Source of the DNA: Lachnospiraceae bacterium
GTDB taxonomy: Bacteria > Bacillota > Clostridia > Lachnospirales > Lachnospiraceae
Reading direction: 5' to 3'
Assembly: GCA_017518735.1 (NCBI GenBank)
Contig: JAFWTY010000004.1
Location: forward strand, 51,513 to 115,512
DNA length: 64,000 nucleotides
This document shows, one piece after another, positions 19,007-28,974 of the stretch. Position numbers and translations under genes: made by a program. How positions within the stretch are numbered: position 1 is the first letter of the stretch; every line of letters starts with the position of its first letter. The notes below the pieces were generated by a model. It searched no databases. It was not told the origin of the DNA and saw only the letters and a list, made by a program, of their open reading frames with translations.

Positions 19007-21601
19007 TTAAGCTTCTTTATGGATTACATGAGCGGTCAGTTCGCCGTTTTCCTCCGTAAACTCTACGGTATCTTTCATGGAAACCTCACCGGACAGGATC
19101 ATACGGCTTAAAATCGTCTCCACGGTCTTTTGGATATACCGCTTCAGAGGTCTTGCTCCATATACCGGATTGTAACCGTTCTCGGTGATATACGTTTTTG
19201 CGGAATCGGCGAGCGTAACCGTAATTTCCTTATCATCCAGTCTCTTATTGATGTCTTCGACAATCAGATCCGCGATATGACCGATGTTATCTTTTGTCAG
19301 CGGTTTGAAGAGAATAATCTCATCCAGACGGTTCAAAAATTCCGGACGGAACGACGCATGTAGTTTATCCATTACGGCTTCCTGTGCGTCCTCGCTGATA
19401 TTGCCGTTCTCATCGACACCTTCCAACAGATCCATGGCGCCGAGGTTCGAAGTCATAATCAGAATCGTATTCTTAAAGTCCACGGTTCTGCCCTGGGAAT
19501 CCGTAATACGTCCGTCATCCAGCACCTGAAGCAACACATTATACACGTCGGGATGTGCTTTCTCAATCTCGTCAAAGAGCACAACCGCATACGGTTTTCT
19601 TCTGACGGCTTCCGTCAGCTGTCCGCCTTCATCATATCCGACATATCCCGGAGGTGCTCCGATCAGTCTCGATACGGAGAATTTCTCCATATACTCACTC
19701 ATATCGATACGCACCATATTGGATTCATCATCAAAAAGCGTAGCCGCAAGTGTTTTGGCAAGTTCGGTTTTACCTACACCCGTAGGACCAAGGAAAAGGA
19801 AGGAACCGATCGGCTTTCCGGGATCCTTTATACCTGCCTTGGATCGAATGATGGATTCGGTCACAAGTTTGACTCCCTCATCCTGTCCGATCACACGTTT
19901 ATGGAGTTCGTCTTCCAGATGCAGTGTTTTATTGCGTTCGCTTTCGGTTAACTTGGCAACGGGAATACCGGTCCAGCGGGAAATGATTCTCGCAATCTCC
20001 TCTTCGGAAACGTTCTCATGAAGCAGGGTTCTGTCACTGCTTTTAAGAGCGGTTTCCTCCTGCTCGAGTTCTTTTTTCAGGGCGGGCAACGTTCCGTAAC
20101 TGAGTTCTGCCGCCTTTTCCAGATCACCGTTCCGCTGTGCGATCTGAATCTGGGAATTGACGTCTTCTATCTGCTCTCTTAATTTGCTCAGTTTTCCGAC
20201 ATTTGCTTTCTCGTTCTCCCACTGGGCTTTTGCATTATCAAACTGCTCTCTTTCCTCGGCAAGTTCCGCCTGCAAAGCCTCCAGTCTCTCCGCACTTAAG
20301 GAATCCTCTTCTTTCTTTAATGCAGCTGCCTCAATCTCCATCTGGAGAATTTTTCTTCGCATTTCATCCAGTTCGGTAGGCATGGAATCCAGTTCGGTCT
20401 TAATCAAAGCACAGGCTTCATCCACCAGGTCGATTGCCTTATCCGGAAGGAAACGGTCGGAAATATAACGATGTGATAAAGTAGCTGCGCTTACCAGTGC
20501 ATTATCCAGAATCTTCACTCCGTGATATACTTCATAACGCTCTTTCAGTCCACGCAGGATGGATATCGTATCTTCCACCGTCGGTTCATCCACCAAAACA
20601 GGCTGGAAACGACGCTCCAAAGCTGCATCTTTTTCAATGTATTTTCTGTATTCATCCAGAGTTGTCGCACCGATACAGTGCAGTTCTCCTCTGGCCAGCA
20701 TGGGTTTTAACATATTGCCGGCATCCAGCGAGCCTTCCGATGCACCGGCTCCTACGATGGTATGAAGTTCATCGATGAAAAGAATGATCTCACCTTCGGA
20801 CTTTCTTACTTCATCAAGAACCGCTTTCAATCTCTCTTCAAACTCACCACGGTATTTTGCGCCGGCAACCAGAGCTCCCATATCGAGGGCAAAAATCTTC
20901 TTATCTTTCAATCCGCCCGGAACATCTCCCTGCACAATTCTCTGTGCCAGGCCTTCCACAACTGCTGTTTTTCCGACACCGGGTTCTCCGATCAAAACCG
21001 GGTTGTTCTTGGTTTTTCTCGAAAGAATACGAATGACATTTCGAATCTCAGCATCTCTTCCGATTACGGGATCCAGTTTCTGGTCTCTAGCTCGTTCCAC
21101 CAGGTCCGAGCCGTATTTGGTAAGCACATCATAGGTTCCCTCCGGATTGTCACCGGTCACTCTCTGGGTACCGCGGACGGTTGATAATGCCTTTAAGAAA
21201 CGTTCCTTTGTAATTCCGAATTCCTTCAGAATATCCTTCATGGTTTTGGAAGGATGATCTATGATGGCAAGCACCAGATGTTCCACGGAAACATATTCGT
21301 CACCCATCTGTTTTGCAATCTTCTCACACTCTGCCAATACTCTTCTTAAGTCGTCTCCGACATAGCAGTCCGCACCGGAAACCTTCGGTTTGCTTTCGAT
21401 TGCCTGCAGCACTCTGTTTGTAAAGTACTCCAGGTTGATTTCCATACGTTCCACAAGTTTTGCAATCAAACTGTCATCTTCGGTCAAAAGGGCATAAAGA
21501 AGGTGCTCTTCGCTGATTTCCTGGTTACCGTATTCCTCTGCCAGATTCTGACAATCCTTGATTGCCTCGATTGATTTTTTTGTCAATTTGGAACCATCCA
21601 T
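19007..21601 (-). CDS. clpB: ATP-dependent chaperone ClpB
   Basis: 864 aa from the ATG at 21601 (AAAGGTGG upstream; an in-frame GTG at 21613 is less likely because the family starts near [10 protein letters not shown]). N domain (residues 1-150), AAA+ domain 1 (Walker A GEPGVGKT near 204), the ClpB-specific middle coiled coil (about 405-525, rich in Glu and Leu), AAA+ domain 2 (Walker A GPTGVGKT near 602). Disaggregase working with DnaK. Single gene with a sigma-A promoter and terminator. I saw no CIRCE and only a poor single CtsR-like half-site upstream. Confidence 0.96.
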   Translation of the reverse strand: MDGSKLTKKSIEAIKDCQNLAEEYGNQEISEEHLLYALLTEDDSLIAKLVERMEINLEYFTNRVLQAIESKPKVSGADCYVGDDLRRVLAECEKIAKQMGDEYVSVEHLVLAIIDHPSKTMKDILKEFGITKERFLKALSTVRGTQRVTGDNPEGTYDVLTKYGSDLVERARDQKLDPVIGRDAEIRNVIRILSRKTKNNPVLIGEPGVGKTAVVEGLAQRIVQGDVPGGLKDKKIFALDMGALVAGAKYRGEFEERLKAVLDEVRKSEGEIILFIDELHTIVGAGASEGSLDAGNMLKPMLARGELHCIGATTLDEYRKYIEKDAALERRFQPVLVDEPTVEDTISILRGLKERYEVYHGVKILDNALVSAATLSHRYISDRFLPDKAIDLVDEACALIKTELDSMPTELDEMRRKILQMEIEAAALKKEEDSLSAERLEALQAELAEEREQFDNAKAQWENEKANVGKLSKLREQIEDVNSQIQIAQRNGDLEKAAELSYGTLPALKKELEQEETALKSSDRTLLHENVSEEEIARIISRWTGIPVAKLTESERNKTLHLEDELHKRVIGQDEGVKLVTESIIRSKAGIKDPGKPIGSFLFLGPTGVGKTELAKTLAATLFDDESNMVRIDMSEYMEKFSVSRLIGAPPGYVGYDEGGQLTEAVRRKPYAVVLFDEIEKAHPDVYNVLLQVLDDGRITDSQGRTVDFKNTILIMTSNLGAMDLLEGVDENGNISEDAQEAVMDKLHASFRPEFLNRLDEIILFKPLTKDNIGHIADLIVEDINKRLDDKEITVTLADSAKTYITENGYNPVYGARPLKRYIQKTVETILSRMILSGEVSMKDTVEFTEENGELTAHVIHKEA

Positions 21602-21666
21602 ACGAAACACCACCTTTCTTTTTATATTTTGTAATTCAGGTTCTATTGTTTGTCTGTTCTATTACT

Positions 21667-21694
21667 AATATAACAGTTTATCTTCCAAAGTCAA
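21667..21694 (-). promoter_or_regulatory. Sigma-A promoter of clpB
   Basis: Minus strand TTGACT (21689-21694), 16-nt spacer, TATATT (21667-21672), about 65 nt upstream of the start codon. Confidence 0.75.
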
Positions 21695-21738
21695 GATTTT
21701 TTTATGACTTCGGGAGTATACAACGACATCCGCGGACT

Positions 21739-21768
21739 TAAAAATGCGATCCCTTACGAGATCGCATC
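21739..21768 (-). terminator. Terminator overlapping the stop codon of the BlaI-type gene
   Basis: Minus strand GATGCGATC pairs with GATCGCATT(T), then TTTT. The left arm is coding sequence (Asp-Ala-Ile) and the TAA stop lies in the loop. Confidence 0.8.
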
Positions 21769-22125
21769 CATTAAACGCTTCTTCTGGGAAGGCGTAAGTT
21801 TTTTCTTTTTCATATAAGACTCCATCATTTCCACGGGGTCTCCGTTGTACCATGTCTTGCAAAAATCAACAACCTCGGCTCCGCAATATGCTTTTGCTTT
21901 TACCTCGGCGTGATAATAGAAGATTCTTCCTTCACGATACATGGTAAGAAATCCTGCTTCCACCATACGCTTAAGCAGGGTGGAAACCGTCTGCTTCGCC
22001 CATACTTTTCCATACTTGTCTGCTGCCTCATCCATCAGTTCTCTCATGGACATATCGCAATCCTCTTCCCAAAGGATTCGCATCAGCATGGATTCACATT
22101 CCGATAAACGTACCTTCTCTGCCAT
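21754..22125 (-). CDS. BlaI/MecI/CopY-family transcriptional repressor
   Basis: 123 aa from the ATG at 22125 (AGGGGG 9 nt upstream). Winged helix in the first 75 residues: ESMLMRILWEED, VSTLLKRMVEAG and REGRIFYYHA. C-terminal part is the family dimerisation region. Classical members repress beta-lactamase or copper genes and are cleaved by a BlaR1 protease; no BlaR1-like gene is adjacent. Last gene of an operon with the DUF3592-like, DUF4317 and 39-aa genes, ended by a terminator that overlaps its stop. Confidence 0.88.
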   Translation of the reverse strand: MAEKVRLSECESMLMRILWEEDCDMSMRELMDEAADKYGKVWAKQTVSTLLKRMVEAGFLTMYREGRIFYYHAEVKAKAYCGAEVVDFCKTWYNGDPVEMMESYMKKKKLTPSQKKRLMDAIS

Positions 22126-22146
22126 AACCAAATACCCCCTTTTTCT

Positions 22147-22266
22147 TTAGTTTTCTTCCTCTTCTCTGCTCGCAACAAAAGATGATGCGGAAACTACGGT
22201 TGTAATCGCTGCAATTACCGCAATGATGATTGCAATTCCGATAATACCTGCAAGGATAATAAACAT
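22147..22266 (-). CDS. 39-aa single-pass membrane peptide
   Basis: A short frame starting MFIILAGIIGIAII and ending FVASREEEEN: one hydrophobic helix (residues 2-25) and an acidic C-terminal tail. The ribosome binding site AGGAGGGTGA is nearly perfect, 4-6 nt before the ATG, and contains the TGA stop of the upstream DUF4317 gene, so translation is coupled. It sits between DUF4317 and the BlaI-type repressor. I do not recognise the family. The strong ribosome binding site, membrane-like composition and tight spacing make it a real gene in my view. Confidence 0.8.
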   Translation of the reverse strand: MFIILAGIIGIAIIIAVIAAITTVVSASSFVASREEEEN

Positions 22267-22270
22267 ATTC

Positions 22271-23416
22271 TCACCCTCCTATTTCTTCTGTGATTCTCCT
22301 CATAATTCCGTTAATCTCCATATCGGAATTAAGCGGAATCACAAGACACTTTCTTCCGTCTATCACTTTGACCTCAACTAAATCAGCGCTCTCCGGCTTT
22401 ACCATAATCTTTAAGTCGTCGCTTTTGACGGTCATATTCTTTTTCTCTCTTAAGCTGTCTACTTTGAAAGACGCATCTTCTCCGGCCTCTTTGTCAAAAT
22501 GCTCTTCAAACACTTTTACATGCTCTTCTTTTAAGCCGGCATCCTTCATCAGTTCCGTCATACCCTTCTTATCGATGGTAACGGGTTCCGCACTGACGGT
22601 CTGCTCCGCGATTTCCGTTAAACAGTCATTGATGGAACGAACCAGTTCGAAAGTATCATATTCCTTGGTATCGTTGATGACTTCTTCCACAATCTGATGA
22701 AATACTTCCTTCTCTTCATCACAGGAAGGAACCGCTTCACAGCCAAGAAGGTTTTCAATAATCTCCGGATGATTATCCTTTGCATCCTTACAGTAATACA
22801 GCAGGTTATTTACATCCGTGCTGCGATTGTTGAATGCCGGATACAAAAATCCAACGGCCGGGTTGTCCACTACCCAGTCACGCTCTCTTCTTGCAATACT
22901 GTTGGTCTCTTCGTGATAACTGAGTGCCGGTTTGGAAAGTTCCACAGGGCAGATCAGACAGTAAATATACGAATAGGTTTCCTCGGATTCACCCAGACTG
23001 AAGTGATCTTCTCCGATAGCCGGAATATCATATACGTCATGAATCAGAAGAATCAGATAATTCGTTAATGACTGGTAGTTTTCTATAATGTTCTGATAAA
23101 AAGCATCCAGAATCGCCTGATTTTTAAGCTCCGAATCGCGAAGTGCCAGTAATGACATCATCGAAGAAGGATTGTCCTTTCCCTCTTCTTTTGCAAAGGA
23201 AAGGGTCTGTAAATTCTTTCCCAGAATTCCGGATAAACCTTTTTTTACAAGCTCCAGGTATTTAAACTGTTCGGATTCATCCAAATCCGAAAAGTAACTG
23301 TCAATCGTGGTTTGTATTTTCTTCTCCATTCCGATGACGTAACAGCCCTGAATCCGGGTAATGGAGTTGTCTTTCTTATAGCGTTTCTTCAGTTCCAGTA
23401 TATCTGCATTGTTCAT
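22271..23416 (-). CDS. DUF4317 family protein
   Basis: 381 aa. The N-terminus (ELKKRYKKDNSITRIQGCYV) and the central CPVELSKPALSYH are, as I recall, characteristic of DUF4317, a conserved Lachnospiraceae/Clostridia family of unknown function. No signal peptide or membrane helix. Starts 9 nt after the DUF3592-like gene; its stop codon is part of the ribosome binding site of the 39-aa membrane peptide. Confidence 0.82.
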   Translation of the reverse strand: MNNADILELKKRYKKDNSITRIQGCYVIGMEKKIQTTIDSYFSDLDESEQFKYLELVKKGLSGILGKNLQTLSFAKEEGKDNPSSMMSLLALRDSELKNQAILDAFYQNIIENYQSLTNYLILLIHDVYDIPAIGEDHFSLGESEETYSYIYCLICPVELSKPALSYHEETNSIARRERDWVVDNPAVGFLYPAFNNRSTDVNNLLYYCKDAKDNHPEIIENLLGCEAVPSCDEEKEVFHQIVEEVINDTKEYDTFELVRSINDCLTEIAEQTVSAEPVTIDKKGMTELMKDAGLKEEHVKVFEEHFDKEAGEDASFKVDSLREKKNMTVKSDDLKIMVKPESADLVEVKVIDGRKCLVIPLNSDMEINGIMRRITEEIGG

Positions 23417-23425
23417 GAAAAATCT

Positions 23426-24256
23426 TTATTTCTCTTTCTTATCTTTTTCTTTCTTGGAAGCATCCTCTTTCTCTTCTTTCTCGGAGGTTTCCTTCTCTTT
23501 CTTTTCCTCTTCTGCCTTCAGGATTTCGTCGAGTTCTTCTTTGGCTTTTTCTTTGTCGGTAATATCTTCTACAACCTTACCGCGGAATTTCTTGGCAATA
23601 TTGAGCTTTCTGAGTTCAAAGAATGCCGGAATCATATCGAGGGCACAGTAGAAAATCACGGCAATGCCGATACCGATGAAAATCCACATCCAGTTATTCT
23701 TTCTGGTAAGCAACATCACCACACCAAAGGCAATAAAGACAAATCCGCCGAGTGCCGGGAATAAGTTGTTACCGATCTTCTGACGAAGTTCATAAGTCTT
23801 CTTGACACGTTCCGGTGCATCTTTCGCGGGTTTCTTTGCTTCCACGATACCGAAGTCCGTAATGCCCTTGTTGTACAGACCAAGCAATAAAACTACCAGT
23901 CCGAGCAGGGCCAGAAACAACGGTTCAAACGTCCATCCTGCTTCGAGAACCTGTCTGGGCTTCCTGACATCATAATAGATTTCCAGGAATACTTCTCCCT
24001 CTTTGAGTTCTCTCGGAAGGTTATAGGTTGTAAAGACATCCTCACTTCCAACCTTATACATCAGCTCAACCATTGTCATGTCACGACCGTCAGACGTCGT
24101 CAAAGAAAACGAGGACATGACCGTGGCGGATGTCTTTTTTGCATAAAGGTTGACCTTGTTATTAATAATAAAGAAAACAAGACCGACCAGGATAAACAAT
24201 GCACCGATTACGATGCAAATCATCCCGAGGAGTTCTTTTTTCTTGGATTCTTTCAT
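23426..24256 (-). CDS. Membrane protein, DUF3592-like, with charged C-terminal tail
   Basis: 276 aa from the ATG at 24256 (GTGAGG 7 nt upstream; the upstream in-frame GTG is the ribosome binding site itself). TM1 at about 10-32, an extracytoplasmic beta-rich segment (about 38-100, including ATVMSSFSLTT and REGEVFLEIYYD-like residues), TM2 at about 108-128, a cytoplasmic loop, TM3-TM4 at about 165-210, then a 65-residue Lys/Glu tail probably forming a helix. The segment between TM1 and TM2 is what resembles DUF3592. First gene of the four-gene operon; function unknown. Confidence 0.7.
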   Translation of the reverse strand: MKESKKKELLGMICIVIGALFILVGLVFFIINNKVNLYAKKTSATVMSSFSLTTSDGRDMTMVELMYKVGSEDVFTTYNLPRELKEGEVFLEIYYDVRKPRQVLEAGWTFEPLFLALLGLVVLLLGLYNKGITDFGIVEAKKPAKDAPERVKKTYELRQKIGNNLFPALGGFVFIAFGVVMLLTRKNNWMWIFIGIGIAVIFYCALDMIPAFFELRKLNIAKKFRGKVVEDITDKEKAKEELDEILKAEEEKKEKETSEKEEKEDASKKEKDKKEK

Positions 24257-24331
24257 GCAAAACCTCACTTCGTTTCTGGTGGAAAACTATCTCAAAACCA
24301 CTATTTCTATATTATCTCACACAAGGTTTCC

Positions 24332-24360
24332 TTGCAAGCATTAAAGTTAAGTGATATACT
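24332..24360 (+). promoter_or_regulatory. Sigma-A promoter of typA
   Basis: TTGCAA (24332-24337), 17-nt spacer, TATACT (24355-24360), followed by AAAGGAGA and the start at 24389. Confidence 0.8.
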
Positions 24361-24388
24361 CTAAAAGTTTGAAAAGGAGACTACCATT

Positions 24389-26248
24389 ATGATGCAGAAA
24401 AGAGAAGACGTAAGAAACATTGCCATTATTGCTCATGTCGATCACGGTAAAACTACATTAGTAGATGAATTGTTAAAGCAAAGCGGCGTTTTCCGTGAGA
24501 ATCAGGAAGTTGCCGAGCGTGTCATGGACTCCAACGATATTGAGCGTGAACGTGGCATTACCATTCTTTCCAAAAACACAGCCGTTACCTATAAGAATAC
24601 CAAGATCAACATCATCGACACTCCGGGTCATGCAGACTTCGGCGGAGAGGTGGAACGTGTATTAAAAATGGTAAACGGTGTTGTTCTCGTTGTAGACGCT
24701 TTTGAAGGCCCCATGCCTCAGACCCGTTTTGTATTGAGCAAAGCGATGGAACTGCGTCTGCCCGTCATCTGCTGCATCAACAAAATAGACCGTCCGGAAG
24801 CTCGTCCTACAGAAGTAGTTGATGAAGTCCTTGAACTTCTACTGGATCTGAATGCTACCGATGAACAGCTTGACTGCCCCTTCGTTTATGCATCCGCCAA
24901 GACCGGTACCGCGGTTACGGATATGAATGATACCCCGGTGGATATGAAGCCTCTCTTCGATACCATTCTGGACTACATTCCCGCTCCCGAAGGAGATCCG
25001 GAAGCAGGCACCCAGGTACTGATCAGCACCATCGACTATAACGAATATGTCGGACGTATCGGTGTAGGCAAGGTAGACAACGGTGTGATCAGCGTCAACC
25101 AGGAAGTTGTCATCGTAAACCATCATGAACCCGACAAGCAGAAAAAAGTAAAAGTCAGCAAACTCTATGAGTTTGAAGGTTTGAATAAAGTGGAAGTTAA
25201 GGAAGCAGGTATCGGTTCCATCGTAGCCATCTCCGGTATTGCGGACATTCACATCGGTGATACCCTCTGCTCTTTGGATAATCCCGAACCCATTCCGTTC
25301 CAGAAAATCTCCGAGCCGACCATCGCCATGCACTTTTTGGTAAATGACTCTCCTCTTGCAGGCAGAGAAGGCAAATATGTCACCAGCCGTCATATCAGAG
25401 ACCGTCTTTTCAAGGAATTAAACACCGACGTTTCCCTTCGCGTGGAAGAAACCGAGAACACCGACAGCTTCAAGGTTTCCGGACGAGGTGAGTTACATCT
25501 TTCCGTGCTGATTGAAAACATGCGTCGTGAAGGATATGAATTTGCTGTCAGCAAAGCTGAGGTCCTTTATAAAAAGGATGAAAACGGCAAGCTTTTGGAG
25601 CCGATGGAAAAAGCCTATATCGATGTTCCCGATGACTGCACCGGAAGCGTAATCGAGAAATTAAGCCAGAGAAAAGGTGAGCTGGTAAACATGACTCCCG
25701 GTTCCGACGGATATACCAAACTGGAATTCTCCATTCCTTCCAGAGGCCTGATCGGATATCGAGGAGACTTCTTAACCGATACCAAGGGCAACGGCGTATT
25801 AAATACGTTATTTGACGGCTACGGCCCGTTCAAGGGTGAAATCCAGTATCGGAAACAGGGCTCCTTAATTGCCTTTGAAGGCGGCGAAAGCGTAACCTAC
25901 GGCCTGTTCAATGCACAGGAGCGTGGTACCCTCTTCATCGGCCCCGGCGAAGAAGTATATCCCGGTATGATCATCGGTCAAAACCCCAAGACCGACGATA
26001 TCGAATTGAACGTCTGCAAAACCAAGCATTTAACCAATACCCGTTCCTCTTCCGCCGATGAAGCACTTCGTCTTGTTCCGCCCAAGATTTTAAGTCTGGA
26101 ACAGGCCATCGACTTTATCGATACGGACGAGCTTTTGGAAGTAACACCGACGCACTTAAGATTGCGCAAAAAGATTCTGGATCCCACGTTGAGAAAACGT
26201 GCCGCTTTTGCAAAGAATCAGGCAGCTGTCGCACAGCAGTCCGAATAA
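24389..26248 (+). CDS. typA: Translational GTPase TypA/BipA
   Basis: 619 aa. G domain: AHVDHGKTT (G1), RGITI (G2), DTPGHADFGGE (G3), NKIDRPEARP (G4). Then the beta-barrel, EF-G-like domains III and V (SGRGELHLSVLIENMRREG, SIPSRGLIGYR) and the BipA C-terminal domain with LRLRKKILDP. Ribosome-binding GTPase for 50S assembly and stress or cold tolerance. An ATG at 24392 is an equally possible start. Its stop is only 3 nt before the -35 box of the ribU promoter and there is no terminator between. Confidence 0.97.
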   Translation: MMQKREDVRNIAIIAHVDHGKTTLVDELLKQSGVFRENQEVAERVMDSNDIERERGITILSKNTAVTYKNTKINIIDTPGHADFGGEVERVLKMVNGVVLVVDAFEGPMPQTRFVLSKAMELRLPVICCINKIDRPEARPTEVVDEVLELLLDLNATDEQLDCPFVYASAKTGTAVTDMNDTPVDMKPLFDTILDYIPAPEGDPEAGTQVLISTIDYNEYVGRIGVGKVDNGVISVNQEVVIVNHHEPDKQKKVKVSKLYEFEGLNKVEVKEAGIGSIVAISGIADIHIGDTLCSLDNPEPIPFQKISEPTIAMHFLVNDSPLAGREGKYVTSRHIRDRLFKELNTDVSLRVEETENTDSFKVSGRGELHLSVLIENMRREGYEFAVSKAEVLYKKDENGKLLEPMEKAYIDVPDDCTGSVIEKLSQRKGELVNMTPGSDGYTKLEFSIPSRGLIGYRGDFLTDTKGNGVLNTLFDGYGPFKGEIQYRKQGSLIAFEGGESVTYGLFNAQERGTLFIGPGEEVYPGMIIGQNPKTDDIELNVCKTKHLTNTRSSSADEALRLVPPKILSLEQAIDFIDTDELLEVTPTHLRLRKKILDPTLRKRAAFAKNQAAVAQQSE

Positions 26249-26251
26249 TGC

Positions 26252-26280
26252 TTGACAGAAAATATTGAAACGATTATGAT
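26252..26280 (+). promoter_or_regulatory. Sigma-A promoter of the riboswitch-ribU unit
   Basis: TTGACA (26252-26257), 17-nt spacer, TATGAT (26275-26280). Near-consensus. Confidence 0.85.
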
Positions 26281-26296
26281 ATGCAATTGATAAGAA

Positions 26297-26406
26297 ATCT
26301 TCGGGGTCGGGTGAAATTCCCTACCGGCGGTAAAGTCCGCGAACCGCTTCGGCGGCCGATTCGGTGCAATTCCGAAACCGACAGTAAAGTCTGGATGATA
26401 GAAGAT
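26297..26406 (+). ncRNA. FMN riboswitch (RFN element)
   Basis: Closing stem ATCTTC (26297-26302) with GAAGAT (26401-26406). Conserved core in order: GGGGTCGGGTGAAATTCCC, ACCGGCGGTAAAGTCCGCGA, and CCGACAGTAAAGTCTGGATG. This is the standard RFN consensus. It is followed by a terminator, so FMN binding should stop transcription before ribU. Confidence 0.97.
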
Positions 26407-26423
26407 GCATGTAAGATGCCAAT

Positions 26424-26450
26424 ACCCCGTGGTCTGCCGCGGGGTTTTTT
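26424..26450 (+). terminator. Riboswitch-controlled intrinsic terminator
   Basis: ACCCCGTGG pairs with GCCGCGGGGT (one mismatch) followed by TTTTTT. Expression platform of the FMN riboswitch, 45 nt before ribU. Confidence 0.9.
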
Positions 26451-26494
26451 ATTTCCAAGATTCCTTATCAAACATAAGAAAGAGAGGAATCCAA

Positions 26495-27166
26495 ATGAAA
26501 CTCAAAATCCGCAAAATGGTAATTACCGCTATGCTCGCAGCATTGGCTTACGTTGCGATGGTATTTATCAAAATCCCCCTGGTGCCCGGCGCACCTTTCC
26601 TAAAGTACGAGCCCAAAGATGTTTTGCTCGTCATCACAGGCTTTCTGGTTGGTCCCGTACAAGGCTTTGTTTCCGTTATTTTGGTTTGTCTTCTTGAGAT
26701 GGTAACCGTAAGCGACACCGGCCCGATCGGACTTTTGATGAATGTCATCTCCAGTCTCTTCTTCGTATTTCCGGCTGCGCTGATCTATCACAAAAAAAAG
26801 ACCATGCTGGGAGCCATCATCGGACTTCTTACCGGCGTAATCTCCATGACGGGAGTCATGATGTTATGGAATTATCTGATTACACCGATTTACATGAATG
26901 TACCGCGTGAGGTTGTGGTCGCCATGCTTCCGACAGCCTTCCTGCCCTTTAATCTGATCAAGGCAACGATCAATATGGCAATCACCCTGATCATTTACAA
27001 GCCGATTTCAAAACTGTTCTCCGTAACAGGCCTCTTAAGAAAAGAAAAAACCGAGGCCGATGCTACGAAGAAAAGCGCAGGCTTCTCTCCTTTGGCCATC
27101 ATCCTCGGTGTATTGCTTCTTGCAACATGCGGATTTGCGATTTTCCTTATGATGCAGTCCGTCTAA
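26495..27166 (+). CDS. ribU: Riboflavin ECF transporter S component
   Basis: 223 aa with about six membrane helices. The N-terminus KIRKMVITAMLAALAYV holds the Ala-rich helix typical of ECF S components, followed by FLKYEPKDVLLVITGF as in RibU. Binds riboflavin and uses a shared EcfAA'T module encoded elsewhere. The FMN riboswitch directly upstream supports the assignment. Start at 26495 has AGAGAGG upstream. The 3' end overlaps the convergent aminopeptidase gene by 4 nt. The C-terminal end has one extra helix after a charged linker. Confidence 0.94.
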   Translation: MKLKIRKMVITAMLAALAYVAMVFIKIPLVPGAPFLKYEPKDVLLVITGFLVGPVQGFVSVILVCLLEMVTVSDTGPIGLLMNVISSLFFVFPAALIYHKKKTMLGAIIGLLTGVISMTGVMMLWNYLITPIYMNVPREVVVAMLPTAFLPFNLIKATINMAITLIIYKPISKLFSVTGLLRKEKTEADATKKSAGFSPLAIILGVLLLATCGFAIFLMMQSV

Positions 27167-28974
27167 ATCGGTCTTGTTGCCGCATATAACCATTCTTTCT
27201 CCCTGTCTTCTTTCAGAAGCGGGGAGATTTTTTTATAGACTTCTTCGTGATAGGCATTCAGTTTCCGGATATCGGAAGGTTCCATATAGGCCGGATCCAG
27301 TGCCGCTTTCGAAATCGGCACATAAGTAAGCGGTGAGAATGCAAGGAATCTTCCGTATTCATTCTCTTCCGAAAAAACACATTCCGCTATGGTTTCCGTA
27401 CGAATGCCATACTCTCCGTCTCTATAGATTCCGGGTTCAATGGATGTAATCATGCCGGTCTCAAACGGTGTATCGACTTTTCCTTTTCTGCTTCTCCAGC
27501 TGATATTCTGAGGTCCTTCATGTACGTTAAGTACAAAACCGATTCCGTGTCCCGTTCCGTGACGATAATCCAGTCCTTCTTCCCAGAGAGGTGCACGGGC
27601 AAACATATCCAGATTCACTCCCGTCGTTCCGTGCTGAAATTTGGCGAATAGCAGCCTTAAATTTGCAACGGCGACCAATGTATAGTCTTTCTTCATTTGA
27701 GGGCTTATTTCGCCCGTAGGAATCGTTCTGGTCACATCCGTGGTACCGCTTTGATACTGTCCGCCGCTGTCAACCAGATAAAAACTGTCCCTTTCGATTC
27801 TTTTATTCGTTTCGGGCTTCGGTTCGTAGTGAATAATCGCTGCATTTTCTCCGAATGCTGAAATGGTCGGAAACGAAAGATCCAGAAAGTCCGGTATCGT
27901 CCTACGTTTGTCATCCAGTTTCTTTGCAAGCGCCATCTCATCCCACTCTTCCTTTCCAATGCCTTCTTCCACCTCACAAAGGAAGGAACAAAGCGCTGCG
28001 GAATCCGCAAGATAACAGGAGCGGATTTGCTCCAGTTCACGTTCCGTTTTAACCGCTTTGAATAGCTTGATCGGATTTTCTCCGGCTACCGGGCGAATTC
28101 CGCGTTTTAACAGAATCTCCACGATACGGTCGGATGTATCCGAAGGACATAAAAAGACACTTTCGACAAACTCCGCAGTCTCTAAATCCGGATAGAAATC
28201 CTCGTAGTCTTTTCTTTCAATATGATTTGCTTCAAGATAAGCCTCACACTCTTTCGTGCAAGCCTTGGAATTCAGATATAATACCGTCCGGTCCGCATTT
28301 ACGATACAAAAAGATAAGGCCACGGGATTGCAGGGAATGTCACTTCCTCTTAAATTCGTAAGCCACATAATATCATCCAGACGGGAAAGAATCATGGAAG
28401 AAGCACCGCGAAGCCGAATCGCCTGTCGCAGACGCTCCGTCTTTTCCATGGCCGGTTCCTCACAGTTTTCCAATACCCAGACCGGATTGGAAGGTTTTTG
28501 CGGTCTGTCCGTCCAAATCCCTTCTGCCGGATCAAAATCCCCGCGAACCGTACAATTGCAAAGAGCAGCCGTTTCCCGGTACACGTTTCCTCTTTCGCTT
28601 AAGATGCATCTTCCGTCATAGGCAAGACACATTCCGGACTGTAAATGGCTTTTTAAAAACTCACCTACCGAAGGAACGTCTTTTTCGCCGGCACGCATCA
28701 GTTCAATTCCCGTACCGTTCAGTTCTTTCGATGCGGAGAGAAAATATCTTCCGTCCGTCCAGAGATTTGCGGTATGTTCCCCAACCAGCAATGCAACATT
28801 GTCGGAAGTACAGCCGCTGAAAAACTCCGTCACCTTAAAACAATCCGATACATATTCCGAACCGTGAGGATCGGAGGATGTCATCAGGCAAATGGAAATC
28901 CCTTCCTCTCTCATTCGATTTCTTAACTGTTCAATTCTTCCTATAACTGTAGTTGCTTCCGGCATCTTACTCAT
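27163..28974 (-). CDS. Xaa-Pro aminopeptidase, M24B family
   Basis: 603 aa, the long three-domain form: two creatinase-like N-terminal domains (about 1-130 and 170-310) and a C-terminal pita-bread domain. Metal-ligand motifs are visible: DSGGQYQSGTTDVTRT (two Asp), HGTGHGIG (His), SIEPGIY and GIRTE (two Glu). Removes N-terminal residues that precede proline; cytoplasmic. Its ATG overlaps the end of the HD-GYP gene upstream by 8 nt, so it is the last gene of the signalling operon despite its housekeeping nature. Confidence 0.93.
   Translation of the reverse strand: MSKMPEATTVIGRIEQLRNRMREEGISICLMTSSDPHGSEYVSDCFKVTEFFSGCTSDNVALLVGEHTANLWTDGRYFLSASKELNGTGIELMRAGEKDVPSVGEFLKSHLQSGMCLAYDGRCILSERGNVYRETAALCNCTVRGDFDPAEGIWTDRPQKPSNPVWVLENCEEPAMEKTERLRQAIRLRGASSMILSRLDDIMWLTNLRGSDIPCNPVALSFCIVNADRTVLYLNSKACTKECEAYLEANHIERKDYEDFYPDLETAEFVESVFLCPSDTSDRIVEILLKRGIRPVAGENPIKLFKAVKTERELEQIRSCYLADSAALCSFLCEVEEGIGKEEWDEMALAKKLDDKRRTIPDFLDLSFPTISAFGENAAIIHYEPKPETNKRIERDSFYLVDSGGQYQSGTTDVTRTIPTGEISPQMKKDYTLVAVANLRLLFAKFQHGTTGVNLDMFARAPLWEEGLDYRHGTGHGIGFVLNVHEGPQNISWRSRKGKVDTPFETGMITSIEPGIYRDGEYGIRTETIAECVFSEENEYGRFLAFSPLTYVPISKAALDPAYMEPSDIRKLNAYHEEVYKKISPLLKEDREKEWLYAATRPI

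Noticed and set aside
21614..21753. CtsR operator upstream of clpB
   Set aside because: Only one poor half-site (AGTCAAG) is present; the tandem heptamer is missing.
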